The notes: generated by a model from the sequence alone, not told the origin. Positions 11,765 through 25,850 are shown, counted from the first letter of the stretch. The stretch: 64,000 nucleotides of DNA from Parapristionchus giblindavisi (GCA_943737045.1 CALSFV010000019.1:310001-374000), one strand, 5' to 3'. Numbers and translations are program-made.

Positions 11765-14700
11765 ATTTTACATGTCAAATTGTCAATGATGCTCAGCGAG
11801 TGATATACTATGTGAAAGAGGAAAAAATTCTGAATGAGACGCACTTCAGTTCATGTCGATCTGTAATATTTAACTGCTGCTATAATGATCGAAGTACAAA
11901 AGTAGCCTTTACTCTGATATGATCAAGATAACTTGAGAAATATGAAAATGAAAATGAATCCTATCGTGTCATATAAGAAATGAAAGAGCGAAAAATTCTG
12001 AATAAAATAAACTATTTCAAAGTGGTCAGTACGGCCAATATGTAAATTTATCTTTCAGTACTCTCTGTTTTTGGTACAAAACAGTATGTTACAAGTCAAA
12101 TTGTCAATGATACTCAGCGAGTGATATACTATGTGAAAGAGGAAAACATTCTGAATGAGACGCACTTCAGTCCATGTCGATCTGTAATATTTAACTGCTG
12201 CTATAATGATCGAAGTACAAAAGTAGCCTTTACTCTGATATGATCAAGATAACTTGAGAAATATGAAAATGAAAATGAATCCTATCGTGTCATATACCAA
12301 ATGAAAGAGCGAAAAATTCTGAATAAGATAAAATATTTCAAAGTGGTCAGTACGGCCAATATGTAATTTTATCTTTCAGTACTCTCTGTTTTTGGTACAA
12401 AACAGTATGTTACAAGTCAAATTGTCAATGATACTCAGCGAGTGATATACTATGTGAAAGAGGAAAAAATTCTGAATGAGACGCACTTCAGTTCATGTCG
12501 ATCTGTAATATTTAACTGCTGCTATAATGATCGAAGTACAAAAGTAGCCTTTACTCTGATATGATCAAGATAACTTGAGAAATATGAAAATGAAAATGAA
12601 TCCTATCGTGTCATATACCAAATGAAAGAGCGAAAAATTCTGAATAAGATAAAATATTTCAAAGTGGTCAGTACGGCCAATATGTAATTTTATCTTTCAG
12701 TACTCTCTGTTTTTGGTACAAAACAGTATGTTACAAGTCAAATTGTCAATGATACTCAGCGAGTGATATACTATGTGAAAGAGGAAAAAATTCTGAATGA
12801 GACGCACTTCAGTTCATGTCGATCTGTAATATTTAACTGCTGCTATAATGATCGAAGTACAAAAGTAGCTTTTACTCTGATATGATCAAGCTAACTTGAG
12901 AAATATGAAAATGAAAATGAATCCTATCGTGTCATATACCAAATGAAAGAGCGAAAAATTCTGAATAAGATAAACTATTTCAAAGTGGTCAGTACGGCCA
13001 ATATGCAAATTTATCTTTCAGTACTCTCTGTTTTTGGTACAAAACAGTATGTTACAAGTCAAATTATCAATGATACTCAGCGAGTGATATACTATGTGAA
13101 AGAGGAAAAAATTCTGAATGAGACGCACTTCAGTTCATGTCGATCTGTAATATTTAACTGCTGCTATAATGATCGAAGTACAAAAGTAGCCTTTACTCTG
13201 ATATGATCAAGATAACTTGAGAAATATGAAAATGAAAATGCATCCTATCGTGTCATATACCAAATGAAAGAGCGAAAAATTCTGAATAAGATAAACTATT
13301 TCAAAGTGGTCAGTACGGCCAATATGTAAATTTATCTTTCAGTACTCTCTGTTTTTGGTACAAAACAGTATTTTACATGTCAAATTGTCAATGATGCTCA
13401 GCGAGTGATATACTATGTGAAAGAGGAAAAAATTCTGAATGAGACGCACTTCAGTTCATGTCGATCTGTAATATTTAACTGCTGCTATAATGATCGAAGT
13501 ACAAAAGTAGCCTTTACTCTGATATGATCAAGATAACTTGAGAAATATGAAAATGAAAATGAATCCTATCGTGTCATATAAGAAATGAAAGAGCGAAAAA
13601 TTCTGAATAAAATAAACTATTTCAAAGTGGTCAGTACGGCCAATATGTAAATTTATCTTTCAGTACTCTCTGTTTTTGGTACAAAACAGTATGTTACAAG
13701 TCAAATTGTCAATGATACTCAGCGAGTGATATACTATGTGAAAGAGGAAAACATTCTGAATGAGACGCACTTCAGTCCATGTCGATCTGTAATATTTAAC
13801 TGCTGCTATAATGATCGAAGTACAAAAGTAGCCTTTACTCTGATATGATCAAGATAACTTGAGAAATATGAAAATGAAAATGAATCCTATCGTGTCATAT
13901 ACCAAATGAAAGAGCGAAAAATTCTGAATAAGATAAAATATTTCAAAGTGGTCAGTACGGCCAATATGTAATTTTATCTTTCAGTACTCTCTGTTTTTGG
14001 TACAAAACAGTATGTTACAAGTCAAATTGTCAATGATACTCAGCGAGTGATATACTATGTGAAAGAGGAAAAAATTCTGAATGAGACGCACTTCAGTTCA
14101 TGTCGATCTGTAATATTTAACTGCTGCTATAATGATCGAAGTACAAAAGTAGCCTTTACTCTGATATGATCAAGATAACTTGAGAAATATGAAAATGAAA
14201 ATGAATCCTATCGTGTCATATACCAAATGAAAGAGCGAAAAATTCTGAATAAGATAAAATATTTCAAAGTGGTCAGTACGGCCAATATGTAATTTTATCT
14301 TTCAGTACTCTCTGTTTTTGGTACAAAACAGTATGTTACAAGTCAAATTGTCAATGATACTCAGCGAGTGATATACTATGTGAAAGAGGAAAAAATTCTG
14401 AATGAGACGCACTTCAGTTCATGTCGATCTGTAATATTTAACTGCTGCTATAATGATCGAAGTACAAAAGTAGCTTTTACTCTGATATGATCAAGCTAAC
14501 TTGAGAAATATGAAAATGAAAAATGAAACCTATCGTGTCATATACCAAATGAATGAGCGAAAAATTCTGAATAAGATAAAATATTTCAAAGTGGTCAGTA
14601 CGGCCAATATGTAAATTTATCTTTCAGTACTCTCTGTTTTTGGTACAAAACAGTATGTTACAAGTCAAATTGTCAATGATACTCAGCGAGTGATATACTA

Positions 14701-14974
14701 TGTGAAAGAGGAAAAAATTCTGAATGAGACGCACTTCAGTTCATGTCGATCTGTAATATTTAACTGCTGCTATAATGATCGAAGTACAAAAGTAGCCTTT
14801 ACTCTGATATGATCAAGATAACTTGAGAAATATGAAAATGAAAATGAATCCTATCGTGTCATATACCAAATGAAAGAGCGAAAAATTCTGAATAAGATAA
14901 ACTATTTCAAAGTGGTCAGTACGGCCAATATGTAAATTTATCTTTCAGTACTCTCTGTTTTTGGTACAAAACAG
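11765..14974 (+). repeat. Pentameric higher-order repeat, 1605 bp, two copies
   Basis: The ATTTTACATG-type monomer, here with the private variant AATGATGCTCAG, starts at 11765 and again at 13370, exactly 1605 bp (5 x 321) apart. The following monomers repeat in order: one with GGAAAACATTCTG and TTCAGTCCATG, two with ATGTAATTTTATC, and one with AAGCTAACTTGAG. The copies differ at the end: the second has the longer GAAAAATGAAACC form, and the next ATTTTACATG marker (15619) comes seven monomers on. Confidence 0.8.
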
Positions 14975-17120
14975 TATGTTACAAGTCAAATTATCAATGA
15001 TACTCAGCGAGTGATATACTATGTGAAAGAGGAAAAAATTCTGAATGAGACGCACTCCAGGTCATGTCGATCTGTAATATTTAACTGCTGCTATAATGAT
15101 CGAAGTACAAAAGTAGCCTTTACTCTGATATGATCAAGATAACTTGAGAAATATGAAAATGAAAATGAATCCTATCGTGTCATATACCAAATGAAAGAGC
15201 GAAAAATTCTGAATAAGATAAACTATTTCAAAGTGGTCAGTACGGCCAATATGTAAATTTATCTTTCAGTACTCTCTGTTTTTGGTACAAAACAGTATGT
15301 TACAAGTCAAATTATCAATGATACTCAGCGAGTGATATACTATGTGAAAGAGGAAAAAATTCTGAATGAGACGCACTTCAGTTCATGTCGATCTGTAATA
15401 TTTAACTGCTGCTATAATGATCGAAGTACAAAAGTAGCCTTTACTCTGATATGATCAAGATAACTTGAGAAATATGAAAATGAAAATGCATCCTATCGTG
15501 TCATATACCAAATGAAAGAGCGAAAAATTCTGAATAAGATAAACTATTTCAAAGTGGTCAGTACGGCCAATATGTAAATTTATCTTTCAGTACTCTCTGT
15601 TTTTGGTACAAAACAGTATTTTACATGTCAAATTGTCAATGATACTCAGCGAGTGATATACTATGTGAAAGAGGAAAAAATTCTGAATGAGACGCACTTC
15701 AGTTCATGTCGATCTGTAATATTTAACTGCTGCTATAATGATCGAAGTACAAAAGTAGCCTTTACTCTGATATGATCAAGATAACTTGAGAAATATGAAA
15801 ATGAAAATGAATCCTATCGTGTCATATAAGAAATGAAAGAGCGAAAAATTCTGAATAAAATAAACTATTTCAAAGTGGTCAGTACGGCCAATATGTAAAT
15901 TTATCTTTCAGTACTCTCTGTTTTTGGTACAAAACAGTATGTTACAAGTCAAATTGTCAATGATACTCAGCGAGTGATATACTATGTGAAAGAGGAAAAC
16001 ATTCTGAATGAGACGCACTTCAGTCCATGTCGATCTGTAATATTTTACTGCTGCTATAATGATCGAAGTACAAAAGTAGCCTTTACTCTGATATGATCAA
16101 GATAACTTGAGAAATATGAAAATGAAAATGAATCCTATCGTGTCATATACCAAATGAAAGAGCGAAAAATTCTGAATAAGATAAAATATTTCAAAGTGGT
16201 CAGTACGGCCAATATGTAATTTTATCTTTCAGTACTCTCTGTTTTTGGTACAAAACAGTATGTTACAAGTCAAATTGTCAATGATACTCAGCGAGTGATA
16301 TACTATGTGAAAGAGGAAAAAATTCTGAATGAGACGCACTTCAGTTCATGTCGATCTGTAATATTTAACTGCTGCTATAATGATCGAAGTACAAAAGTAG
16401 CCTTTACTCTGATATGATCAAGATAACTTGAGAAATATGAAAATGAAAATGAATCCTATCGTGTCATATACCAAATGAAAGAGCGAAAAATTCTGAATAA
16501 GATAAAATATTTCAAAGTGGTCAGTACGGCCAATATGTAATTTTATCTTTCAGTACTCTCTGTTTTTGGTACAAAACAGTATGTTACAAGTCAAATTGTC
16601 AATGATACTCAGCGAGTGATATACTATGTGAAAGAGGAAAAAATTCTGAATGAGACGCACTTCAGTTCATGTCGATCTGTAATATTTAACTGCTGCTATA
16701 ATGATCGAAGTACAAAAGTAGCTTTTACTCTGATATGATCAAGCTAACTTGAGAAATATGAAAATGAAAAATGAAACCTATCGTGTCATATACCAAATGA
16801 ATGAGCGAAAAATTCTGAATAAGATAAAATATTTCAAAGTGGTCAGTACGGCCAATATGTAAATTTATCTTTCAGTACTCTCTGTTTTTGGTACAAAACA
16901 GTATGTTACAAGTCAAATTGTCAATGATACTCAGCGAGTGATATACTATGTGAAAGAGGAAAAAATTCTGAATGAGACGCACTTCAGTTCATGTCGATCT
17001 GTAATATTTAACTGCTGCTATAATGATCGAAGTACAAAAGTAGCCTTTACTCTGATATGATCAAGATAACTTGAGAAATATGAAAATGAAAATGAATCCT
17101 ATCGTGTCATATACCAAATG

Positions 17121-19692
17121 AAAAAAGCGAAAAATTCTGAATAAGATAAACTATTTCAAAGTGGTCAGTACGGCCAATATGTAAATTTATCTTTCAGTAC
17201 TCTCTGTTTTTGGTACAAAACAGTATGTTACAAGTCAAATTGTCAATGATACTCAGCGAGTGATATACTATGTGAAAGAGGAAAAAATTCTGAATGAGAC
17301 GCACTTCAGTTCATGTCGATCTGTAATATTTAACTGCTGCTATAATGATCGAAGTACAAAAGTAGCCTTTACTCTGATATGATCAAGATAACTTGAGAAA
17401 TATGAAAATGAAAATGAATCCTATCGTGTCATATACCAAATGAAAGAGCGAAAAATTCTGAATAAGATAAAATATTTCAAAGTGGTCAGTACGGCCAATA
17501 TGTAATTTTATCTTTCAGTACTCTCTGTTTTTGGTACAAAACAGTATGTTACAAGTCAAATTGTCAATGATACTCAGCGAGTGATATACTATGTGAAAGA
17601 GGAAAAAATTCTGAATGAGACGCACTTCAGTTCATGTCGATCTGTAATATTTAACTGCTGCTATAATGATCGAAGTACAAAAGTAGCCTTTACTCTGATA
17701 TGATCAAGATAACTTGAGAAATATGAAAATGAAAATGAATCCTATCGTGTCATATACCAAATGAAAGAGCGAAAAATTCTGAATAAGATAAAATATTTCA
17801 AAGTGGTCAGTACGGCCAATATGTAATTTTATCTTTCAGTACTCTCTGTTTTTGGTACAAAACAGTATGTTACAAGTCAAATTGTCAATGATACTCAGCG
17901 AGTGATATACTATGTGAAAGAGGAAAAAATTCTGAATGAGACGCACTTCAGTTCATGTCGATCTGTAATATTTAACTGCTGCTATAATGATCGAAGTACA
18001 AAAGTAGCTTTTACTCTGATATGATCAAGCTAACTTGAGAAATATGAAAATGAAAAATGAAACCTATCGTGTCATATACCAAATGAATGAGCGAAAAATT
18101 CTGAATAAGATAAAATATTTCAAAGTGGTCAGTACGGCCAATATGTAAATTTATCTTTCAGTACTCTCTGTTTTTGGTACAAAACAGTATGTTACAAGTC
18201 AAATTGTCAATGATACTCAGCGAGTGATATACTATGTGAAAGAGGAAAAAATTCTGAATGAGACGCACTTCAGTTCATGTCGATCTGTAATATTTAACTG
18301 CTGCTATAATGATCGAAGTACAAAAGTAGCCTTTACTCTGATATGATCAAGATAACTTGAGAAATATGAAAATGAAAATGAATCCTATCGTGTCATATAC
18401 CAAATGAAAAAAGCGAAAAATTCTGAATAAGATAAACTATTTCAAAGTGGTCAGTACGGCCAATATGTAAATTTATCTTTCAGTACTCTCTGTTTTTGGT
18501 ACAAAACAGTATGTTACAAGTCAAATTGTCAATGATACTCAGCGAGTGATATACTATGTGAAAGAGGAAAAAATTCTGAATGAGACGCACTTCAGTTCAT
18601 GTCGATCTGTAATATTTAACTGCTGCTATAATGATCGAAGTACAAAAGTAGCCTTTACTCTGATATGATCAAGATAACTTGAGAAATATGAAAATGAAAA
18701 TGAATCCTATCGTGTCATATACCAAATGAAAGAGCGAAAAATTCTGAATAAGATAAACTATTTCAAAGTGGTCAGTACGGCCAATATGTAAATTTATCTT
18801 TCAGTACTCTCTGTTTTTGGTACAAAACAGTATGTTACAAGTCAAATTATCAATGATACTCAGCGAGTGATATACTATGTGAAAGAGGAAAAAATTCTGA
18901 ATGAGACGCACTTCAGTTCATGTCGATCTGTAATATTTAACTGCTGCTATAATGATCGAAGTACAAAAGTAGCCTTTACTCTGATATGATCAAGATAACT
19001 TGAGAAATATGAAAATGAAAATGCATCCTATCGTGTCATATACCAAATGAAAGAGCGAAAAATTCTGAATAAGATAAACTATTTCAAAGTGGTCAGTACG
19101 GCCAATATGTAAATTTATCTTTCAGTACTCTCTGTTTTTGGTACAAAACAGTATGTTACAAGTCAAATTGTCAATGATACTCAGCGAGTGATATACTATG
19201 TGAAAGAGGAAAAAATTCTGAATGAGACGCACTCCAGGTCAAGTCGATCTGTAATATTTAACGGCTGCTATAATGATCGAAGTACAAAAGTAGCTTTTAC
19301 TCTGATATGATCAAGATAACTTGAGAAATATGAAAATGAAAAATGAAACCTATCGTGTCATATACCAAATGAAAGAGCGAAAAATTCTGAATAAGATAAA
19401 ATATTTCAAAGTGGTCAGTACGGCCAATATGTAAATTTATCTTTCAGTACTCTCTGTTTTTGGTACAAAACAGTATGGTACAAGTCAAATTGTCAATGAT
19501 ACTCAGCGAGTGATATACTATGTGAAAGAGGAAAAAATTCTGAATGAGACGCACTTCAGTTCATGTCGATCTGTAATATTTAACTGCTGCTATAATGATC
19601 GAAGTACAAAAGTAGCCTTTACTCTGATATGATCAAGATAACTTGAGAAATATGAAAATGAAAATGAATCCTATCGTGTCATATACCAAATG
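17121..19692 (+). repeat. Tetrameric higher-order repeat, 1286 bp, two copies
   Basis: The rare indel variant CAAATGAAAAAAGCGAAAAA marks positions 17121, 18407 and 19693, with spacings of 1286 and 1286 bp. That is four monomers plus two extra bases that come from the indel variants themselves. Both intervals are also flanked by the ATGTAATTTT monomers, but they are not identical over their whole length (a GCACTCCAGGTCAAGTCG monomer appears in the second), so later exchange or conversion has edited one copy. Confidence 0.78.
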
Positions 19693-22600
19693 AAAAAAGC
19701 GAAAAATTCTGAATAAGATAAACTATTTCAAAGTGGTCAGTACGGCCAATATGTAAATTTATCTTTCAGTACTCTCTGTTTTTGGTACAAAACAGTATGT
19801 TACAAGTCAAATTGTCAATGATACTCAGCGAGTGATATACTATGTGAAAGAGGAAAAAATTCTGAATGAGACGCACTTCAGTTCATGTCGATCTGTAATA
19901 TTTAACTGCTGCTATAATGATCGAAGTACAAAAGTAGCCTTTACTCTGATATGATCAAGATAACTTGAGAAATATGAAAATGAAAATGAATCCTATCGTG
20001 TCATATACCAAATGAAAGAGCGAAAAATTCTGAATAAGATAAACTATTTCAAAGTGGTCAGTACGGCCAATATGTAAATTTATCTTTCAGTACTCTCTGT
20101 TTTTGGTACAAAACAGTATGTTACAAGTCAAATTATCAATGATACTCAGCGAGTGATATACTATGTGAAAGAGGAAAAAATTCTGAATGAGACGCACTTC
20201 AGTTCATGTCGATCTGTAATATTTAACTGCTGCTATAATGATCGAAGTACAAAAGTAGCCTTTACTCTGATATGATCAAGATAACTTGAGAAATATGAAA
20301 ATGAAAATGAATCCTATCGTGTCATATACCAAATGAAAGAGCGAAAAATTCTGAATAAGATAAAATATTTCAAAGTGGTCAGTACGGCCAATATGTAATT
20401 TTATCTTTCAGTACTCTCTGTTTTTGGTACAAAACAGTATGTTACAAGTCAAATTGTCAATGATACTCAGCGAGTGATATACTATGTGAAAGAGGAAAAA
20501 ATTCTGAATGAGACGCACTTCAGTTCATGTCGATCTGTAATATTTAACTGCTGCTATAATGATCGAAGTACAAAAGTAGCTTTTACTCTGATATGATCAA
20601 GCTAACTTGAGAAATATGAAAATGAAAAATGAAACCTATCGTGTCATATACCAAATGAATGAGCGAAAAATTCTGAATAAGATAAAATATTTCAAAGTGG
20701 TCAGTACGGCCAATATGTAAATTTATCTTTCAGTACTCTCTGTTTTTGGTACAAAACAGTATGTTACAAGTCAAATTGTCAATGATACTCAGCGAGTGAT
20801 ATACTATGTGAAAGAGGAAAAAATTCTGAATGAGACGCACTTCAGTTCATGTCGATCTGTAATATTTAACTGCTGCTATAATGATCGAAGTACAAAAGTA
20901 GCCTTTACTCTGATATGATCAAGATAACTTGAGAAATATGAAAATGAAAATGAATCCTATCGTGTCATATACCAAATGAAAGAGCGAAAAATTCTGAATA
21001 AGATAAACTATTTCAAAGTGGTCAGTACGGCCAATATGTAAATTTATCTTTCAGTACTCTCTGTTTTTGGTACAAAACAGTATGTTACAAGTCAAATTAT
21101 CAATGATACTCAGCGAGTGATATACTATGTGAAAGAGGAAAAAATTCTGAATGAGACGCACTCCAGGTCATGTCGATCTGTAATATTTAACTGCTGCTAT
21201 AATGATCGAAGTACAAAAGTAGCCTTTACTCTGATATGATCAAGATAACTTGAGAAATATGAAAATGAAAATGAATCCTATCGTGTCATATACCAAATGA
21301 AAGAGCGAAAAATTCTGAATAAGATAAACTATTTCAAAGTGGTCAGTACGGCCAATATGTAAATTTATCTTTCAGTACTCTCTGTTTTTGGTACAAAACA
21401 GTATGTTACAAGTCAAATTATCAATGATACTCAGCGAGTGATATACTATGTGAAAGAGGAAAAAATTCTGAATGAGACGCACTCCAGGTCATGTCGATCT
21501 GTAATATTTAACTGCTGCTATAATGATCGAAGTACAAAAGTAGCCTTTACTCTGATATGATCAAGATAACTTGAGAAATATGAAAATGAAAATGAATCCT
21601 ATCGTGTCATATACCAAATGAAAGAGCGAAAAATTCTGAATAAGATAAACTATTTCAAAGTGGTCAGTACGGCCAATATGTAAATTTATCTTTCAGTACT
21701 CTCTGTTTTTGGTACAAAACAGTATGTTACAAGTCAAATTATCAATGATACTCAGCGAGTGATATACTATGTGAAAGAGGAAAAAATTCTGAATGAGACG
21801 CACTTCAGTTCATGTCGATCTGTAATATTTAACTGCTGCTATAATGATCGAAGTACAAAAGTAGCCTTTACTCTGATATGATCAAGATAACTTGAGAAAT
21901 ATGAAAATGAAAATGCATCCTATCGTGTCATATACCAAATGAAAGAGCGAAAAATTCTGAATAAGATAAACTATTTCAAAGTGGTCAGTACGGCCAATAT
22001 GTAAATTTATCTTTCAGTACTCTCTGTTTTTGGTACAAAACAGTATTTTACATGTCAAATTGTCAATGATACTCAGCGAGTGATATACTATGTGAAAGAG
22101 GAAAAAATTCTGAATGAGACGCACTTCAGTTCATGTCGATCTGTAATATTTAACTGCTGCTATAATGATCGAAGTACAAAAGTAGCCTTTACTCTGATAT
22201 GATCAAGATAACTTGAGAAATATGAAAATGAAAATGAATCCTATCGTGTCATATACCAAATGAAAGAGCGAAAAATTCTGAATAAGATAAAATATTTCAA
22301 AGTGGTCAGTACGGCCAATATGTAATTTTATCTTTCAGTACTCTCTGTTTTTGGTACAAAACAGTATGTTACAAGTCAAATTGTCAATGATACTCAGCGA
22401 GTGATATACTATGTGAAAGAGGAAAAAATTCTGAATGAGACGCACTTCAGTTCATGTCGATCTGTAATATTTAACTGCTGCTATAATGATCGAAGTACAA
22501 AAGTAGCCTTTACTCTGATATGATCAAGATAACTTGAGAAATATGAAAATGAAAATGAATCCTATCGTGTCATATACCAAATGAAAGAGCGAAAAATTCT

Positions 22601-22697
22601 GAATAAGATAAAATATTTCAAAGTGGTCAGTACGGCCAATATGTAATTTTATCTTTCAGTACTCTCTGTTTTTGGTACAAAACAGTATGTTATATTT

Positions 22698-22872
22698 CAT
22701 TGCTCAATCAATCAAAAGGCTTTGGTCGACCTGGTCGGCTGTGAACACACTTCACGTGACACATTCATGTATCACGTGTTCCAATCAATAGCGCGACGTC
22801 CGATCCAGTAGATCGAACTCGCGCGTCTCTCGAGTGAGATAGTCTCTCACTATCCCCCTTCCCTTCACTGTT
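22698..22872 (+). repeat. Left 175-bp terminal inverted repeat
   Basis: It runs from CATTGCTCAATC to CCCTTCACTGTT and matches the reverse complement of 27616-27790, with the only clear differences in a three-base patch near the outer end (TCA versus GAA). It contains the palindromes GGTCGACC and two CACGTG boxes, and is much richer in GC than the satellite. Confidence 0.92.
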
Positions 22873-22876
22873 CTTC

Positions 22877-23651
22877 GTGTGTTCGGCTGTGTTTCCCTTC
22901 TTCCTTTTTGGAAGTTTCCGTTTGTTTTCACACGTATTATCTTGCCTTGTCGGTAATCCGGACCCCATGGTCTCGTGCGCCCGCAAGTGCTTATCTGTCG
23001 GTAATCCGGACTACGGTCCCGTGCGCCCGCAGATTCTGTCGGTTATCCGGGTCATAGACCTCGAGAACCCGCAGGTTAACGATAGACAACTGTCGTATTT
23101 TCAGTCCTAACTAAATAGGACCCAAAATACCGCAGAATTGATAATGTCTAATCGTAATCACGTTTTTATCGTGCTTGATTGCTTAAAGAGTATCTCATAA
23201 ATCTTGATACATGCAATATCGCCGTTTCGTGATTAATTATGTTTCTCTATCATTGAAACATTGTCAAACCATTCATTTCAGATGGCAGAGAGATACTGTG
23301 TCGATCAAGTGATGTTGTTCCAAGTATGGGACACGACGACGCGTAAGATGAATGGAGCATATAAGGTTAATCCTAGTAAATCCTAATTTTTTCATATTTG
23401 ATGAATTCAGGTAGCGTCGCATCCGTCGACGTCGACGATAAAGAGCCTTCGTCTGCTAATATGAAGGCTGATCATCGCAATCCGAATGGGTTCAACAATT
23501 CGGGTTAGTATTTTATCATCATTATTATCAACTGATTGAATAAGTTGGTCAAATAATTGTAATCATGATATTTAATCTCACTGATTTTTTTTTTTCAGTG
23601 CTGATCGCCTCTAATGGAAACAGAGGCGAGCTCCAGACCCAAGAGGTCTGA
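22877..23651 (+). CDS. Candidate four-exon small gene inside the transposon, unknown function
   Basis: I do not recognise this protein. Four open segments join in phase through GT-AG introns: exon 22877-23074, intron 207 bp, exon 23282-23342, intron 68 bp (donor GTAAGA), exon 23411-23503, intron 95 bp (acceptor preceded by a T-rich run), exon 23599-23651 ending in TGA. The total is 405 nt, or 134 residues. The first exon begins with a hydrophobic stretch (MCSAVFPFFLFGSFRLF) that could be a signal peptide, then three diverged repeats around VGNPD. Exon 2 starts with ATG directly after a CATTTCAG acceptor, so a shorter 68-residue product starting at 23282, possibly trans-spliced, is equally possible. 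All three joins keep frame, but donors were chosen by eye. The start sits 4 bp inside the inverted repeat, so it could be a captured host fragment. Confidence 0.33.
22948..23074 (+). repeat. Three short direct repeats near the left terminus
   Basis: The motif TGTCGGTAATCCGGAC followed by GGTC, CGTG and CCGCA starts at 22948 and 22996, and a more diverged third copy (TGTCGGTTATCCGG) starts at 23037. Spacings are 48 and 41 bp. Such subterminal repeats are often transposase-binding sites. They also lie inside candidate exon 1, where they give a repeated VGNPD peptide motif. Confidence 0.75.
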
Positions 23652-23744
23652 ATGAGAGCTACTCAGTCGTGGATAGGATTGATGTACTACTCCGAGAGGG
23701 AGGCTCCATCCACCATCTCTCCAATTCTGGAGGTCTGAGACTAG

Positions 23745-24072
23745 GTAATATCATTAATGACATGTACGACACATGTTATATAAATAATATCATCAGTCAT
23801 GCTCCCTATTTACAGGGAGAGTCGGCATACCGCACTGGCGAGAGGCTGAACTCTCTTCAGCCTCCAAGAGGACATCTCAGCCAGGCATCTATTGTACAAG
23901 AACGGCTTGTAAGGTATGCATTACCTGATAATTGTACTAGATTATTCATGATGAATACATCTATTCAGATCGGAGTAAGTCTACACTTGCAACTCGGAGC
24001 CCATGGAGATCAAAACTGAGCGACATGGACAGCACTCCGAGATGCCGTGGACCTCATCTGCTTTACATGAAG
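23745..24072 (+). other. Downstream splice-site chain (possible extra exons)
   Basis: After the TGA at 23649-23651, plausible introns continue: 23745-23815 (71 bp, GTAATA to TTACAG) and 23914-23968 (55 bp, GTATGC to ATTCAG), with a further donor at 24073 (AAG then GTTAGT). Joining 23599-23744, 23816-23913 and 23969 onward keeps one frame open from 23615 to a TGA near 24017. All three frames of the exon starting at 23599 close early (23602, 23612 or 23649), so this frame cannot be reached from upstream in one reading. It may be a second transcript, a 3' UTR with introns, or a decayed gene. No homology is recognised. Confidence 0.3.
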
Positions 24073-25850
24073 GTTAGTTCACGGTTCTATCCCAAGCTCA
24101 AATAGCAGCACGATGAATAGGAAACTAAATTGCACAAAAATAGACTGATAGTATGTCTGACAATTTTGTTTCCTCACGATCTGGTGTAGTCCTTTCAAAA
24201 GAATAAGTTGCGCAATTAGTAACTTGATCTCCCATCCCAAAATGCGTATTGAAGGAGGGTATATATGCTCTTTTGACCAAGGATATGGTTTTTGGATTTC
24301 AAAAACTTTGTGACTTGTATTTCACATATTCTGTCATTCCAAGAGAGACAGCTACACATAGCAGAACCATCATATTTCAATGCAATGTTCATTGTCTGGT
24401 CGTTTCAAATGGAACGGTTAGTATGGTGCTAGCTAGTGATTATTGAGAAAAGGTTGTATGAGAACATCGTTATGAAATAAGCTAATCATTTCTATCGATC
24501 CATAATGCTACACCTTTTCTTTAAAATGTTTTTGCCTGCTTGATACATCCTCTCATATTTATACATATGACGTGTGTATCATGCTTACATGAATTCGCTG
24601 CCTCATCTACCTGAACAATATTAGTTTACGCTCATTTCAGTAGATTACAGCGTCTCACTAACAATAAAGGTAGAGGAGAATGTACATTGGAAAATGCCAA
24701 AAAGTCACGTTAATCGTGATATAACGGACTGCGTTCTCCGATAATTTTTGCTTTCTCCGGCATTGTGTGCCTTCTCGCATTCGCTTTCATACGTTTCTAT
24801 GGACACTATCCATTATTGAAGCGTTGTACATATGCTATATGCAAGAATGTAAAATTCACTCTTTACAATCTTTGAGGATGTCAATCTAATAGTCAATTGT
24901 ACAGTCACAATTGACACTGACACCTACATCTATTTTATTGAATTTCTAGGAATCGATATTGATTCTATTTATATGAAATTCTTTATTAGACGCTAGACGA
25001 AGTTGAACGGATTCGCATTGAGTCGTTGAGTTTTAGCGAAAGAAGTTATCACGCTTTGAGTTTGACTCTCTTTTGGGTCTCGTTAAGTATATTTCTGTAA
25101 TTAACGCTTCTCTGTATTGTACACGAGACATCTACAGAGACACTTTGTTCCTATAGCTAGGTTGATCAGCTATTATTTTACGATATTGCTGAACTAAGAA
25201 AGCTTAAAGGATCTGGACTTATTTATACTCAAATTGTCCACACAGAAATGCTTCGCTATATTTAACAAACCCCATCCTATGCGCTTGCCACAAATGTTTT
25301 CTTACACGAATAGGGCCTAGTTGGCAATGATCAATTGCGAAAAAAGGGGGGGGGTACATGTTACCTAATACTATTATAGTATAGTATACTAGTGATAGCA
25401 CATTGAAGTGTTAGAATTATACGTACGCTATTACATTCCTCATAAGGGGCGTAGAAAGAGTAGACAAAAAATGATCTACTCCGTGGAATATGCTGTTGGG
25501 TCATTAGCTCAAACTTCTCCACAACTGCCATCTCAGTCCCCGGAAGATTAAAGGCATGCATGAGGAAAGATCATATATTGACCTAAATATTTACTAATTT
25601 TTCGTAATATTCGGTAAATGATGTCTAAATCAGTTTGCCTACGAAATGCAGTCCATATTTCTCATTTCGTTCTGACACCGCTAGTCGAGAGGTGGACACA
25701 TTTACTCAAAACAGAGTGGTCCAATAGGCAGATGTTTTTCCTCCCTTATATCTATTCGATAGGGTAATTCAAAAACTATTTGAGATGGAATATCTACCAT
25801 CATAGTTTTTTTTTCCAGAATGGAAATATCACGTCTTCGTGATTATGATT
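24073..25850. other. AT-rich transposon interior without recognisable genes
   Basis: Several open frames of 60-66 codons occur here on both strands, but none has a recognisable motif or coherent splice structure. There is a G-run near 25345-25353 preceded by an A-run. I see no transposase, reverse transcriptase or RNA gene. The region from 26580 to 27230 is similarly featureless apart from the repeats listed separately. Confidence 0.6.

Larger units (their letters stand above)
9467..22692 (+). repeat. 321-bp satellite array, block 2
   Basis: About 41 monomers in the same orientation as block 1. The array resumes inside the monomer at CAATATGTAAATTT, directly after the LINE. Variant monomers include a one-base-longer form (GAAAAATGAAACC, often with AAGCTAACTTGAG) near 10963, 14493, 16743, 18028 and 20602, a form with CAAATGAAAAAAGCG at 17121, 18407 and 19693, and a form with GCATCCTATCG. 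The block ends at CAGTATGTTA where the 5.15-kb transposon is inserted. No gene is seen: a stop-free stretch at 12943-13206 is one monomer in which the usual TAA became CAA. Confidence 0.98.

Noticed and set aside
12943..13206. 87-codon open frame
   Set aside because: It is one satellite monomer in which the usual TAA became CAA. Neighbouring monomers have the same sequence with the stop intact.
24249..24446. 65-codon frame in the transposon interior
   Set aside because: It has no motif, no splice consistency with the upstream chain, and a length expected by chance in AT-rich DNA.
25219..25561. Two 60-66-codon minus-strand frames in the transposon interior
   Set aside because: Short, overlapping and without recognisable motifs; one runs through a homopolymer G/A stretch.
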